Shown here: positions 39,190 to 52,219 of the stretch, piece after piece
Position numbering within the stretch: the stretch's first letter is position 1
Layout of the letters: every line of letters starts with the position of its first letter
DNA from: Pseudomonas sp. Fl4BN1
GTDB lineage: Bacteria; Pseudomonadota; Gammaproteobacteria; Pseudomonadales; Pseudomonadaceae
Length of the DNA stretch: 64,000 bases
Reading direction: 5' to 3'
Assembly (NCBI RefSeq): GCF_009908285.1
Contig: NZ_JAAARM010000012.1
Location: 62,001-126,000, forward strand
Notes under the pieces: model-generated
What the model saw: only the letters and a program-made list of their open reading frames with translations
Told to the model about the DNA's origin: nothing
The model's database searches: none
Made by a program: the position numbers and the translations under genes

Positions 39190-39222
39190 GCCGATTATTG
39201 AAATTATTTTTCAATAATCGGC
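39190..39222. promoter_or_regulatory. Perfect 14-bp inverted repeat upstream of aer
   Basis: GCCGATTATTGAAA (39190-39203), loop TTATT, TTTCAATAATCGGC (39209-39222). It lies 46 bp upstream of the aer start and downstream of the CPBP gene. It could be a terminator for the latter (no T tract after the stem) or an operator for aer. Confidence 0.5.
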
Positions 39223-39362
39223 ACTGGATCCCATTAGCGGAAGGGGCCGCTTGCAAAATGCGGCGCCAGGATTTTGCCGGCGTTGGCGAGAGGCTAATCA
39301 TTGACTTTCTTCCTTGGCAGTCAATAGTTCTGAAGTACTGGTTTGGGCAAATTTCCGGGGGC

Positions 39363-40154
39363 CTATCCGGCGAGCATCGGGTAGGTGAACAGGCCAAAGT
39401 GCAAAAGGTTGAGGCCGAAGTGAGTGGCCACCGCAGCGCCCAGGCCGCCAAATCGATAGGCCAGACCGTAGCCGACTCCGGCGATGGCCGCCAGCAGCGT
39501 CCATTGCCAACCGGCCCCCAGGTGCACCAGGCCAAACAACAGGGCTGCACACAGCAGGGCCAGATTCTCGCCGTAGGGCAGGGCCTTGAAGCGTCGACTC
39601 AGGCCGCCCTGGATATAGCCACGGAACAGGGCCTCTTCCACCAGGGTCACCAGCAGCAGGTTGTTCAGTACCCATAGCCAGGCCTGATCCGGCCACTTCG
39701 GCGCCCAACTGATGATCCCCAGCAGCAGTGCACCACCCAATGCCGCGACAGCGCACAGGGTCAGGGCCAGGACCGTTGCGTATACCGACAGACGCAGCGA
39801 GCGGCGTCCGACGATCCACGGGCAGACCAGCAGCAGCCAGAAGCCAATCAGCGGCTTGTCCTGGTTGAGGTACATGGAGAAGGGCACTGCGTCATCCGTG
39901 AAGCGTTGCGGGTCAATGCCCCGGCCATTGTAGAAGCCGGGCAGCCAGTGCATGGCCAGCGCCAGGGCAACAACCACAAACAGGCCGTGGCCCAGGTACT
40001 GGCCGATACGGCTGCGTTGCTGGCGCACGGCGAACCCGGCACACAGCAGCAGGAAGATCGAGAGGGCGGCCAGTAGGCCCAGTTGCCCGTAGCTCAGGGC
40101 CAGTGCGTAGCCAATGGAGAGGAGTGCCAGATACATCCATGGCAGAGCAGTCAT
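39363..40154 (-). CDS. CPBP-family intramembrane metalloprotease
   Basis: A 263-residue membrane protein with about eight hydrophobic segments. The three CPBP (CAAX protease and bacteriocin-processing) motifs are visible: EEALFRG, FGLVHLG and a final THFGLN. Family members are glutamic or metal-dependent intramembrane proteases, with unknown substrate here. ATG 40154 (MTALPWMYLALL) is chosen as the first Met at the start of the first helix. Confidence 0.85.
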   Translation of the reverse strand: MTALPWMYLALLSIGYALALSYGQLGLLAALSIFLLLCAGFAVRQQRSRIGQYLGHGLFVVVALALAMHWLPGFYNGRGIDPQRFTDDAVPFSMYLNQDKPLIGFWLLLVCPWIVGRRSLRLSVYATVLALTLCAVAALGGALLLGIISWAPKWPDQAWLWVLNNLLLVTLVEEALFRGYIQGGLSRRFKALPYGENLALLCAALLFGLVHLGAGWQWTLLAAIAGVGYGLAYRFGGLGAAVATHFGLNLLHFGLFTYPMLAG

Positions 40155-40294
40155 GTGGAATCCTTGTTGCGGAAAAAAGAGAGGTATTACTGAAACGTTG
40201 TTCAGCGCCGAATCTGTAGTCGTTATTGCGACCGATGAGTCAGGTTCTGAGCGGCGGCAAGTATAACCAGCTGAGTTGCACACGACAGCCCAAC

Positions 40295-40318
40295 AAAAAC
40301 ACCGCCCGAAGGCGGTGT
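40295..40318 (-). terminator. Terminator of acnA
   Basis: ACACCGCC (40299-40306), loop CGAA, GGCGGTGT (40311-40318); on the minus strand followed by TTTTTGTTG, 17 bp after the acnA stop. Confidence 0.93.
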
Positions 40319-40334
40319 CTGGTTTTGCGCGGGA

Positions 40335-43076
<2,742 letters not shown>

Positions 43077-43284
43077 TGAATGACTCCTTTTGGCCCGCAC
43101 GGCTACGGGCCTGTGATACGGACAGAGAGTTAACCTAGCTCTGTTTGGGGCTTATAGCTAATCACTGGACTCCTGGGCTCAGTCCAAGGTTCCGAACTCG
43201 GTTATCATGCGCCGGTTTTCGTGACAGGCTTTGCTACAGGGCAAGTTTGCGCATCGATTCATCGCCAGTTGCCCAGGAGATTCC

Positions 43285-44352
43285 ATGAACACCCTGTTTA
43301 CCCATTGCCGGCCCGGTTTCGAGGGCGAAGTCTGCTCCGAGATCGCCGACCACGCGGCCCGACTGAATGTCGCCGGCTACGCCAAGGCCAAGCCCAGCAC
43401 CGCCTGCGCCGAGTTCATCTGCACCGAGGACGACGGCGCCCAACGCCTGATGCAAGGGCTGCGTTTTGCCGACCTGATCTTTCCCCGGCAGTGGGCGCGA
43501 GGCGGTTTCATCGACCTGCCGGAAACCGATCGCATCAGCGTGATCCTGGCCTACCTGGCGAGTTTCCCCCAGTGCGGCAGCCTGTGGCTGGAGGTGGTGG
43601 ATACCAACGATGGCAAGGAACTGTCGAACTTCTGCAAGAAGTTCGAGGGACCGCTGCGCAAGGCCCTGACCGCTGCCGGCAAGCTGGTGGAGGACGCTGC
43701 CAAGCCGCGCTTGCTGCTGACCTTCAAGAGTGGGCGGGAGGTCTTCGTCGGACTGGCTGATGCCGGTAACTCGGCGATGTGGCCGATGGGTATTCCACGG
43801 CTGAAGTTCCCCCGAGAAGCGCCAAGCCGCTCGACCCTGAAACTGGAAGAGGCCTGGCACCACTTCATCCCCCGGGATCAGTGGGACGAGCGCCTGCATA
43901 GCGACATGACCGGGGTTGACCTGGGCGCTGCGCCGGGTGGCTGGACCTGGCAACTGGTCAACCGTGGGATGCTGGTGACCGCCATCGACAATGGGCCGAT
44001 GGCCGAGAGCCTGATGGACACCGGCCTGGTGCAGCACCTGATGGCGGACGGCTTTACCTACAAGCCACGGCAGCCAGTGGACTGGATGGTCTGCGACATC
44101 GTCGAGAAGCCGGCGCGCAATGCGGCGTTACTGGAAACCTGGATCGGCGAGGGCCATTGCCGTGAAGCGGTGGTCAACCTGAAGTTGCCGATGAAGCAGC
44201 GCTATGCCGAAGTGAAGCGCTTGCTGGAGCGGATCGAGGAGGGCTTCAAGGCTAGGGGGATTCGTGTCGCTGTTGGCTGCAAGCAGCTGTATCACGATCG
44301 TGAAGAGGTGACCTGCCACCTGCGACGCCTGGACCTGAAAAAGTCCAAATAG
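43285..44352 (+). CDS. rlmM: 23S rRNA C2498 2'-O-ribose methyltransferase RlmM
   Basis: A 355-residue SAM-dependent RNA methyltransferase. N-terminal THUMP-like region (about 1-160), then a Rossmann fold with GVDLGAAPGGWTWQL (SAM site near 213-221) and the K-D-K-E type active site (DQWDERL, DWMVCDIVEKP, VNLKLPMKQR). AGGAG lies 6 bases before ATG 43285. Divergent from acnA. Confidence 0.95.
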   Translation: MNTLFTHCRPGFEGEVCSEIADHAARLNVAGYAKAKPSTACAEFICTEDDGAQRLMQGLRFADLIFPRQWARGGFIDLPETDRISVILAYLASFPQCGSLWLEVVDTNDGKELSNFCKKFEGPLRKALTAAGKLVEDAAKPRLLLTFKSGREVFVGLADAGNSAMWPMGIPRLKFPREAPSRSTLKLEEAWHHFIPRDQWDERLHSDMTGVDLGAAPGGWTWQLVNRGMLVTAIDNGPMAESLMDTGLVQHLMADGFTYKPRQPVDWMVCDIVEKPARNAALLETWIGEGHCREAVVNLKLPMKQRYAEVKRLLERIEEGFKARGIRVAVGCKQLYHDREEVTCHLRRLDLKKSK

Positions 44353-44353
44353 T

Positions 44354-44440
44354 GGTAGGCGCCGGCTTGCTGGCGAAGCGTTCCTTGAGCCTGGTGTTGG
44401 TCTTGAGGGGGGCTTTCGCTGGCAAGCCAGCTCCTGCAGG
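44354..44440. repeat. REP doublet between rlmM and tusA
   Basis: GTAGGCGCCGGCTTGCTGGCGAAG (about 44355-44378, only partly quoted as GCCGGCTTGCTGGCGAA) and TTCGCTGGCAAGCCAGCTCC (about 44415-44434) are inverted partners, the clearest REPIN in the window. Confidence 0.75.
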
Positions 44441-44546
44441 GCGGGAGCGGCGTGCGCCAACACTCGCGCCAGCCGATAGGTGAGTGGCAACAGATGACCG
44501 GATGACGCCATTGCGCGACAATGCCGGCCAGTTTCAGGAGTGAACC

Positions 44547-44798
44547 ATGAGTCAAATCATTGATACGCCGGTTGACGGCACCCTCGACGCCACCGGCCTC
44601 AATTGCCCTGAGCCAGTGATGATGCTGCATCAGCATATCCGTGACCTGCCAGCAGGCGGGCTGTTGAAAGTGATCGCCACCGACCCTTCTACCCGCCGCG
44701 ACATTCCCAAGTTCTGCGTATTTCTCGAGCATGAACTGGTGGCGCAGCAGGAAGAGGCCGGTACCTACCTCTACTGGATTCGCAAGAAGCTCGATTAG
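44547..44798 (+). CDS. tusA: Sulfur carrier protein TusA
   Basis: An 83-residue sulfur relay protein for tRNA 2-thiouridine synthesis and sulfur trafficking. The conserved [10 protein letters not shown] holds the carrier Cys20. AGGAG 6 bases upstream of the ATG. Its end overlaps the convergent MATE gene by 4 bp. Confidence 0.95.
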   Translation: MSQIIDTPVDGTLDATGLNCPEPVMMLHQHIRDLPAGGLLKVIATDPSTRRDIPKFCVFLEHELVAQQEEAGTYLYWIRKKLD

Positions 44799-46204
44799 TC
44801 TGCCGAGCGGCTGATCCGGATCTGCCTGCGCGCACTGCGGGTCAGGCGGATCGACAGCATCAGCGCCGCGCAACTCAAACCGACGATCAGGCCTTCCCAC
44901 AGGCCACTCGGGCCCCGCGCGGGACCGAACCAGTCGGTCAGGCCCAAGGCGTAACCCACTGGCAAACCGATCCCCCAATAAGCGAACAGGGTCAGGATCA
45001 TGGTTACGCGAGTGTCCTGATAGCCTCGCAGTGCGCCCGCTGCAGTCACCTGGATGCCGTCGGAGAACTGGAACAGCGCCGCATACACGAGGAGCATCGA
45101 TGCCACCTGGACCACCATCGGGTCGGTGGTATAGATCGACGCGATGGGCTCGCGCAGCAAGAACATCAGGCTTGCGGAGAGGCAGGCGTAAGCCAGTGCA
45201 GTGCCCATGCCGACCCCGGCACTGAAGCGCGCATTGCGCGGTTGCTCGCGCCCCAGGGCCTGGCCGACGCGCACGGTCACCGCCATGGCCAGGGAGTAGG
45301 GGATCATGAACATCAGGGAGCTGACGTTGAGGGCGATCTGATGCCCGGCGACCACCGTGGCGCCCAGGCTACCGATCAACAGGGCAATCACCGCAAAGAT
45401 GCTCGACTCGGCGAACACCGCGATGCCGATGGGCAGGCCGATGCTCAACAGGCGCTTGATCACGGCCCATTGCGGCCAATCAAAACGGCCGAATAGATCA
45501 ATCTTCCGATACGCCGGTGCCCAGTGGGTCCAGCCGGCGATGCCGAACATCATTGCCCACATCACGATGGCCGTGGCCCAGCCGCAGCCAACGCCGCCCA
45601 TGGCCGGCACACCGAAGTGGCCATAGATGAAGATGTAGTTGATAGGGATGTTCAGGGCCAGGCCGCACAGGCCAATGATCATGCTCGGCACCGTGCGCCC
45701 CAGGCCGTCGCTGGAGCAACGCAGCACGTAGTACAGCGCCACCGCCGGCAGGCCGCTGGCAATGCCGCGCAGGTAACCCATGCAGGGTTCGATCAGCTCC
45801 GGATCGACCTTCATCAGGTGCAGTACTGGCTCGGCACTGATCAGGATCAGGGTTGCCAGCAAACCGACCACCAGGGCCAGCCACAAGGCCTGGCGCACCA
45901 AGGGGCCGATCTCGTGCGAGTTGCCGGCACCAAAGCGCTGGGCCACTTTGGGCGTGGTGGCCAGCAGGGTACCGGTCATCAGCAGGAACACCGGAATCCA
46001 TATCGAGTTGCCCAGGGCCACAGCCGCCAGATCTCTCGGGCTGACTCGGCCGGCCATCACGGCGTCGACAAAACCCATGGCGGTGGTGGCCACCTGGGCA
46101 ATCATGATGGGCAGGGCCAGTACCAGCAGGTCGCGCAGTTCGCGGCCAACTCGGGCAGGGCGGCTGATGGATGGGGTGGAGGGGGAAGCGGTTACGGAGT
46201 TCAC
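44795..46204 (-). CDS. MATE-family multidrug/cation efflux transporter (NorM-like)
   Basis: A 469-residue protein with twelve hydrophobic segments in two MatE repeats ([37 protein letters not shown]). MATE pumps expel cationic drugs using H+ or Na+. The position beside tusA/pdxB and length resemble PmpM/NorM of Pseudomonas, but the ion and substrates cannot be read. Confidence 0.92.
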   Translation of the reverse strand: MNSVTASPSTPSISRPARVGRELRDLLVLALPIMIAQVATTAMGFVDAVMAGRVSPRDLAAVALGNSIWIPVFLLMTGTLLATTPKVAQRFGAGNSHEIGPLVRQALWLALVVGLLATLILISAEPVLHLMKVDPELIEPCMGYLRGIASGLPAVALYYVLRCSSDGLGRTVPSMIIGLCGLALNIPINYIFIYGHFGVPAMGGVGCGWATAIVMWAMMFGIAGWTHWAPAYRKIDLFGRFDWPQWAVIKRLLSIGLPIGIAVFAESSIFAVIALLIGSLGATVVAGHQIALNVSSLMFMIPYSLAMAVTVRVGQALGREQPRNARFSAGVGMGTALAYACLSASLMFLLREPIASIYTTDPMVVQVASMLLVYAALFQFSDGIQVTAAGALRGYQDTRVTMILTLFAYWGIGLPVGYALGLTDWFGPARGPSGLWEGLIVGLSCAALMLSIRLTRSARRQIRISRSAD

Positions 46205-46393
46205 GGGGCGTAGCGTCCATAGGCGTGTTGCGCGGGACGCGACAGTCTACGCGTTGACACAGTGGTCAGGAAAAACTCCAGTGTTGTGGATTTGTAATTC
46301 TCGGGCCTGGAGGAAATGGCCGCTCAAGCACAAGCCGTGCTGGCCCGCCCAGTCTTCTGCGCCTACACTGCGGCTCCGCAAGAGGAGCCTGCC

Positions 46394-47536
46394 ATGTTGA
46401 TTGTTGCCGACGAAAATATCCCCCTGATCGAAGAGTTTTTTGCCGGCTTCGGCGAGATTCGGCGCTTCCCCGGCCGCGCTATCGACCGGGCCAGTGTCGA
46501 GCAGGCAGATGTGTTGCTGGTGCGCTCGGTAACCCAGGTTGATCGCCAGTTGCTGGAAGGCAGCCCGGTGCGTTTTGTCGGCACCTGCACCATTGGCACC
46601 GATCACCTGGACCTGGACTACTTCCAGCAGGCCGGTATCACTTGGTCCAGCGCGCCGGGCTGCAATGCCCGCGGCGTGGTGGACTATGTACTGGGCAGCT
46701 TGCTGACCCTGGCCGAAATCGAAGGCGTGGACCTGGCCCGTCGTTGTTATGGCGTGGTTGGTGCGGGTGAAGTTGGAGGGCGGTTGATCAAGGTGCTGCG
46801 TGGCCTGGGTTGGCAGGTCCTGGTCTGTGACCCGCAGCGGCAGGCGGCTGAAGGCGGCGACTATGTCAGCCTGGAGCAGTTGCTCGAGCGTTGCGACGTC
46901 ATCAGCCTGCATACGCCACTGATCAAGCACGGGGAGCATTCAACCTGGCACCTGCTGGACCGGCAGCGGCTGAACCGGCTCAAGCACGGCGCCTGGCTGA
47001 TCAACGCGGCCCGTGGTCCGGTGGTGGATAACCAGGCGCTGCGTGAAGTCCTGCTACAGCGCGAGGACCTGCAGGCGGTGCTGGATGTCTGGGAAGAAGA
47101 GCCGGCAGTGGACCGCGCCCTGGCGGATCTGTGTGTGTTGGCCACGCCGCACATTGCCGGCTACAGCCTGGACGGCAAGCAGCGCGGGACTGCGCAGATC
47201 TACCAGGCGTATTGCCGTTTCCTCGGCCAGGCCGAGCAAGTCAGCCTGGCCACCTTGTTGCCGGCACCCTGGGTGCCGCAGGTCAGCCTGAATGCCAACG
47301 CAGATCCGGCCTGGGCGCTGGCGATGATCTGTCGGGCGGTGTACGACCCGCGGCGTGACGATGCGGACTTTCGTCGCAGCCTGGTCGACGATGTCGCCCA
47401 GCAGCGCAGTGCGTTCGATGGCCTGCGCAAGCATTACCCGGAGCGTCGCGAGATTGATGGCCTGGAAGTGCGGATTCAGGGCGCGTCGCCGGCCTTGAGT
47501 CAGATTGTCCACGCCCTGGGCGCCAGCTCCGTCTGA
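46394..47536 (+). CDS. pdxB: 4-phosphoerythronate dehydrogenase PdxB
   Basis: Second step of pyridoxal 5'-phosphate synthesis. The 380-residue product has the D-2-hydroxyacid dehydrogenase fold: NAD site [20 protein letters not shown], catalytic Arg/Glu/His contexts ([25 protein letters not shown]) and the PdxB-specific C-terminal dimerisation domain. GAGGAG 6 bases before ATG 46394 ([16 protein letters not shown]). Confidence 0.96.
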   Translation: MLIVADENIPLIEEFFAGFGEIRRFPGRAIDRASVEQADVLLVRSVTQVDRQLLEGSPVRFVGTCTIGTDHLDLDYFQQAGITWSSAPGCNARGVVDYVLGSLLTLAEIEGVDLARRCYGVVGAGEVGGRLIKVLRGLGWQVLVCDPQRQAAEGGDYVSLEQLLERCDVISLHTPLIKHGEHSTWHLLDRQRLNRLKHGAWLINAARGPVVDNQALREVLLQREDLQAVLDVWEEEPAVDRALADLCVLATPHIAGYSLDGKQRGTAQIYQAYCRFLGQAEQVSLATLLPAPWVPQVSLNANADPAWALAMICRAVYDPRRDDADFRRSLVDDVAQQRSAFDGLRKHYPERREIDGLEVRIQGASPALSQIVHALGASSV

Positions 47537-47563
47537 ATCCGTTCGCCGGCTGGAAATCGCGCA

Positions 47564-47589
47564 TAAAAAACCCGGCCATAAGGCCGGGT
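47564..47589 (-). terminator. Terminator of the small gene at 47612
   Basis: CCCGGCC (47571-47577), loop ATAA, GGCCGGG (47582-47588); on the minus strand followed by TTTTTTATGC. Confidence 0.85.
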
Positions 47590-47611
47590 CAAGAGGACGT
47601 GAGGCTGAGTG

Positions 47612-47791
47612 TCAATCTTGCCGAGCAGGCTTGACCAGTCGCTTTTCCAGTTCGCGGCAGGCGTTCTGGATCATGTCTTCAGTAATCGGTACTTCGCGAC
47701 CCTGGGCGTCGATGATGGCACACCCCAGAGACTGGTTCGGCTGGGTACGGATCACTTGAATCTTGTCATTGCTGCTGTGTTGCAAGGACAT
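47612..47791 (-). CDS. Small conserved-looking protein (59 residues)
   Basis: A 59-residue protein rich in polar residues (SNDKIQVIRTQPNQSLGC, AQGREVPITEDMIQNACREL). GAGGAG 7 bases before ATG 47791 and a clear terminator support a real gene. The composition, beta-like first half and amphipathic C-terminal helix suggest a small soluble or regulatory protein. I recall similar short Pseudomonas hypothetical proteins but no function. Confidence 0.75.
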   Translation of the reverse strand: MSLQHSSNDKIQVIRTQPNQSLGCAIIDAQGREVPITEDMIQNACRELEKRLVKPARQD

Positions 47792-48059
47792 GGCCTGTCT
47801 CCTCATCAGGTTGTGTGCTTACTTTAGAATGGCCGGGTGACCAAGCTGTTACAGATCGCCGCCAGGGCAGGCCCGGTGACTTCACTCCAACAGAAATATC
47901 CGGGGAGTGCCAGCCACAGATTAGACCGATAATCTCTAGGCTCTAGTGTTAGCGGTCATAATCAACCTGACTCATTGTGATTTACCAAAGTTCCTGCGAA
48001 TTCATCTCGTTGCCGTCGCTGCAACGGGGCACTCGTCGGCGCGTCAATGGATGAACTGC

Positions 48060-49826
48060 ATGCTTTCTTCTCGTCACCGTCGGGCGCTGCACCTGGCCAG
48101 CCGCTTTATCGCTCCCTACCGTTGGCAGGCGCTGGGTGCCTTGCTGGCGCTGATCGTCACTGCGGGGATTACCCTGTCCATGGGGCAGGGCATTCGCTTG
48201 TTGGTGGACCAGGGATTCATGACCCAGTCTCCTCATTTGCTCAATCAGTCCATCGGCTTGTTTCTGCTGCTGGTCGTGGCGCTGGCGGTGGGCACTTTCG
48301 TGCGTTTCTACCTGGTGTCGTGGATTGGCGAGCGTTGCGTGGCGGATATCCGGCGCCAGGTGTTCAATCACCTGATTTATCTGCATCCCGGGTTCTACGA
48401 GAACAATCGAAGTTCGGAAATCCAGTCGCGGCTGACGGCGGACACCACCTTGCTGCAATCGGTGATCGGTTCTTCGCTGTCGTTGTTCCTGCGTAACACG
48501 CTGATGGTGCTGGGGGGCATCGTCCTGCTGTTCGTCACCAATCCCAAACTCACCAGCATTGTGGTGATCGCCTTGCCGCTGGTGCTGGTACCGATCCTGT
48601 TTTTCGGTCGTCGGGTGCGCAGCCTGTCGCGCCTGAGCCAGGACCGGATCGCCGATGTTGGTAGCTACGTGTCGGAAACCCTCGGCCAGATCAAGACGGT
48701 GCAGGCCTACAACCACCAGGCTCAGGACGAGCGACGTTTTGCGGTGACGGTGGAGGAGGCCTTCGATACTGCGCGCAAGCGGATTGTCCAGCGTGCCTGG
48801 CTGATTACGCTAGTGATTGTTCTGGTGCTGGGCGCGGTGGGCGTGATGCTCTGGGTCGGTGGCATGGATGTGATCGCCGGGAGGATTTCCGGAGGCGAGT
48901 TGGCGGCATTCGTTTTCTACAGCCTGATCGTTGGCAGCGCCTTTGGCACCTTGAGTGAAGTGATCGGCGAGTTGCAGCGTGCTGCCGGGGCGGCGGAACG
49001 GATCGCCGAACTGCTGCGGGCGGACAACATCATCCAGCCACCCAGTAGCGGGCGAGTGAGCTTGCCAGCGCGGGTGCGCGGCGATCTGGAACTGGACAAC
49101 CTGCGCTTTTCCTACCCGTCACGTCCGGATCGCTATGCCGTCGATGGGCTGAGCCTGAGTATCCATGCAGGGGAAACCCTGGCATTGGTTGGGCCGTCCG
49201 GGGCGGGGAAATCCACCCTGTATGACCTGCTGTTGCGCTTCTATGATCCGCAACAGGGCCAGATACTTCTGGATGGCGTTCCTCTGACCCAGCTCGATCC
49301 GTTGGACCTGCGGCGTTGCTTTGCCCTGGTGTCGCAGAGTCCGGCACTGTTCTACGGCAGCATCGAAGAGAACATTCGCTACGGCAATCCGGATGCGACC
49401 CTGGCGCAGGTTCAGGAAGCGGCGAAGATCGCCTATGCCCATGAGTTCATCGAGCAGATGCCAGAGGGTTACCAGACTCACCTGGGGGATGCGGGGCTGG
49501 GGCTTTCCGGCGGTCAGCGACAACGCCTGGCGATTGCCCGAGCGTTGTTGGTGGATGCACCGATCCTGCTGCTGGATGAGGCCACCAGCGCCCTGGATGC
49601 GCAGAGTGAGCACCTGATCCAGCAAGCTTTGCCCAGCCTGATGAAAAACCGCACCACCCTAGTGATTGCCCATCGCCTGGCCACGGTGAAGAACGCCGAC
49701 CGGATCGCGGTCATGGATCAAGGCGCGCTGGTGGCGGTGGGCACTCACCAGCAACTGATTGCCAGCAACCCGCTGTATGCGCGCCTGGCAGCGCTGCAAT
49801 TCAGTGACGGCGCTCGGGCTGAATGA
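48060..49826 (+). CDS. MsbA-like ABC exporter (fused permease and ATPase)
   Basis: A 588-residue half-transporter: six-helix membrane domain (about 15-300) and nucleotide-binding domain with Walker A GPSGAGKST (near 378), signature LSGGQRQR (near 482), Walker B ILLLDEATSALD (near 502) and the switch His (VIAHRL). It should work as a homodimer in the inner membrane, like MsbA or lipid/drug exporters. ATG 48060 is taken; ATG 48051 is equally possible, and neither has a strong ribosome-binding site. Single gene with unknown substrate. Confidence 0.88.
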   Translation: MLSSRHRRALHLASRFIAPYRWQALGALLALIVTAGITLSMGQGIRLLVDQGFMTQSPHLLNQSIGLFLLLVVALAVGTFVRFYLVSWIGERCVADIRRQVFNHLIYLHPGFYENNRSSEIQSRLTADTTLLQSVIGSSLSLFLRNTLMVLGGIVLLFVTNPKLTSIVVIALPLVLVPILFFGRRVRSLSRLSQDRIADVGSYVSETLGQIKTVQAYNHQAQDERRFAVTVEEAFDTARKRIVQRAWLITLVIVLVLGAVGVMLWVGGMDVIAGRISGGELAAFVFYSLIVGSAFGTLSEVIGELQRAAGAAERIAELLRADNIIQPPSSGRVSLPARVRGDLELDNLRFSYPSRPDRYAVDGLSLSIHAGETLALVGPSGAGKSTLYDLLLRFYDPQQGQILLDGVPLTQLDPLDLRRCFALVSQSPALFYGSIEENIRYGNPDATLAQVQEAAKIAYAHEFIEQMPEGYQTHLGDAGLGLSGGQRQRLAIARALLVDAPILLLDEATSALDAQSEHLIQQALPSLMKNRTTLVIAHRLATVKNADRIAVMDQGALVAVGTHQQLIASNPLYARLAALQFSDGARAE

Positions 49827-49840
49827 CTTTTTTCGAGCCC

Positions 49841-49957
49841 TTGTAGCTGCGCCGAACTTGCGAGGGTGCGGTCCCCGCCAAAGCTGCGCATGCGTGAGGG
49901 TTGGTGGAGCACCATTGCTGGGTTTGCGGTCACGTCGCGCCTGGTTACAGCTACAGC
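49841..49957. repeat. Possible repeat with inverted TGTAGCTG/CAGCTACA ends
   Basis: TTGTAGCTGC (49841-49850) and TTACAGCTACAG (about 49945-49955) flank about 95 bases, similar to a second class of Pseudomonas intergenic repeats. The evidence is weak. Confidence 0.3.
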
Positions 49958-50031
49958 CCCTCGGACTCGGTAGTGACTGCAGCTGGTTGTGCGTCTGTTG
50001 GCGCGGATCGGCTTCTGCCCAAGCCCATAAA

Positions 50032-50064
50032 CAATAATGCCCGCATCGCTGCGGGCATTGTTGT
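50032..50064 (-). terminator. Terminator of slt
   Basis: CAATAATGCCCGCA (50032-50046 region) pairs with TGCGGGCATTGTTG (50051-50064) with one mismatch; 13 bp after the slt stop on the minus strand. It has A/T-rich outer pairs. Confidence 0.75.
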
Positions 50065-50077
50065 CGGTTGCCAATGA

Positions 50078-52006
50078 TTACTGATCGTCGAAATAACGCT
50101 CATGCCAATCCACCAGCGGCTGTGGCGAATTGAGCTTTTGGCCATAGATTACCGAGTAGGACAGGACGTTCTGCACATACTGGCGGGTTTCGTCGAAAGG
50201 AATGCTTTCCACCCACACGTCGAAGCTCAGGTGGTCTGCGCCCTTGAGCCACTGACGTACTCGCCCGGGGCCGGCGTTGTAGGCGGCAGAGGCCAGTACC
50301 CGGTTGCCATTGAACTGGCTGTGGACCTGGCTCAGGTAGGCGGCTCCCAGCTGAATATTCTTGTCCGGGTCCAGCACTTGCTGTGGAGAGGACAGGGGAA
50401 TGCTGAATTTGCGTGCGGTTTCCTTGGCAGTGCCGGGCATCAGTTGCATCAGGCCGCTGGCGCCCACGCCGGAGCGGGCGTCGTCCATGAAGGCGCTTTC
50501 CTGGCGGGTGATGGCAAATACCCAGCTGGAATGCAGGCCGCGAACCTTGGCTTCACGCACCAGGGTGTCGCGGTGGGCCATGGGGAAGCGGATATCCAGG
50601 TCGTCCCAGTACTGGGCCTGGCTGATGGTGCGAATGGCCGGGAAGTACCACTTCAGGTCGTAGGCCAGCTTGGCCTGGGCGACCATCTCGTCACGGTTGA
50701 AATGCCGGCTGACGTGGTACCACTCACGGCGCCCGTCGACGATCTGCCCGCGAGCATGGAGTTCCAGGGCGCGCCGTACGCCTGGGGTGTTGCGCACTTT
50801 GTTGATGAGGGTCTGGCTGAGCACCAGCGGCTGGTTGTTCAGCTGGTAGGGGGCCTTGGCGTGATCGGCGGCCAGGAAGCCATAGAAGTCCCGCTCTCGG
50901 GCCAGGCTCTTGAACAGTACCAGGGCCTGCGGGTTCTTCGGCTCGGCCAGTTCCAGGCTGCGAGCCTGCCAGTAGCGCCAGCGGTTAGTGGTGGCCAGGT
51001 CCTGAGGCAATTTGCGGGTCAACTGATAGGCATCTTCCCAGCGTGCAAGGCGCAGCAGCAGGCGCAGGCGCCATTCGGAGACCGTATTGTCACGCAGTTC
51101 AGGGTCGTACTTGGTCATCACGTCCAAGGCGCGACTGTCGAAGCGGCGAGCCAGGGTCAGGCCGATTTCGCGAGCGATGGCCACTTTTTCGTCACGAGAG
51201 AAGTGCATGCTGCTGGCATAGCCGTCGAGCAGGGCCATGGCCTTGTCCGGGTCCTGGCGGGCCAGGCGCCGCAAGCCGAGGCCGACCACGTCGGACATGG
51301 CTTCATCGGCCGGCTGGAAACGTGAGGGCTGGCCCAGCAGTTCGGGTTTTTGCGCCACGTCCACCAGCAGGCGGCCTTGAGGCGCCAGACTGGTCATGCT
51401 TTTTACCAGGCTGTTGGCCAGGGGGTAGTTGCGGGCTTCGGCTGCCAGCTTGGCCCGTTGCCAGCGCTTCTGTTCGGTCAGCTGGCCTTCGGCAGCCCAC
51501 TGGGCGAACAGCGCGTCGCAGGCAGCCGGCTGGGATTTGCCGGTCAACCAGAGTTTCTCAGTGGCTGCGTAACCTTCGGCCTTGAGGTTGTGGCCCAGTT
51601 GGTACTGGCCGTTGAGGCAGTCCAGTTCGGTGAAGTTGAGTTTCGGATCGTAGTACTTGGTGAAGGTGGCCCAGTCGCCACGCTCCGCCAGCCAGCGCAA
51701 CCAGCGCAGCTTCATCCAGTTCGCCTGGGGCAGGTCGCCATGTTCAGCGAGGAACTTCTCGATCTCGGGATTGCTGGCACTCTTCAGGCGAGCGGTGAGT
51801 TCGTCGTACGCCAGGTACGGCTCTAAGGGGTAATCGTGCAGCGCATCGGCATAACGGAAATAGGGCCCGGAATCACCCTTGGCCAGGGCGCGCTTGGCTT
51901 CATCGTAGTACTGACGTTGCAGGGGCAGGTCCGCCGCCTGGGCGGATTGGACGGCAGTGGCAGAAAGAAGCAGGCAAGATAAAAGGCTGAAAAGGCGACT
52001 GCGCAT
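50078..52006 (-). CDS. slt: Soluble lytic murein transglycosylase Slt
   Basis: Periplasmic enzyme cleaving peptidoglycan to 1,6-anhydro-muropeptides. The 642-residue product has a signal peptide (MRSRLFSLLSCLLLSATAV), a long superhelical alpha domain (about 30-480) and a C-terminal SLT catalytic domain with the Glu503 motif RQESAF, GLMQLMPGTA and AAYNAGPGRV. ATG 52006 is chosen because the signal peptide begins there. Confidence 0.95.
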   Translation of the reverse strand: MRSRLFSLLSCLLLSATAVQSAQAADLPLQRQYYDEAKRALAKGDSGPYFRYADALHDYPLEPYLAYDELTARLKSASNPEIEKFLAEHGDLPQANWMKLRWLRWLAERGDWATFTKYYDPKLNFTELDCLNGQYQLGHNLKAEGYAATEKLWLTGKSQPAACDALFAQWAAEGQLTEQKRWQRAKLAAEARNYPLANSLVKSMTSLAPQGRLLVDVAQKPELLGQPSRFQPADEAMSDVVGLGLRRLARQDPDKAMALLDGYASSMHFSRDEKVAIAREIGLTLARRFDSRALDVMTKYDPELRDNTVSEWRLRLLLRLARWEDAYQLTRKLPQDLATTNRWRYWQARSLELAEPKNPQALVLFKSLARERDFYGFLAADHAKAPYQLNNQPLVLSQTLINKVRNTPGVRRALELHARGQIVDGRREWYHVSRHFNRDEMVAQAKLAYDLKWYFPAIRTISQAQYWDDLDIRFPMAHRDTLVREAKVRGLHSSWVFAITRQESAFMDDARSGVGASGLMQLMPGTAKETARKFSIPLSSPQQVLDPDKNIQLGAAYLSQVHSQFNGNRVLASAAYNAGPGRVRQWLKGADHLSFDVWVESIPFDETRQYVQNVLSYSVIYGQKLNSPQPLVDWHERYFDDQ

Positions 52007-52219
52007 GAGACATCCGGGCAGAGAAATCATGACTAGTGCCGACAGGGCCGGCACTGATTGTTCACTAGCTTAGCCTTTTGCCAGCAACCGGTGAAAGCTT
52101 TGCCGGCCCGCTGGCATCAGTTGGCAACAAAAGTGTGGTCGGGGCCTTCGGGCATGAAATAGCCGGCCTTCTGAGGGCGCAAGTCAGGTAGAATGCGCGC
52201 CCGGTTTTTGGAGAAGAAC

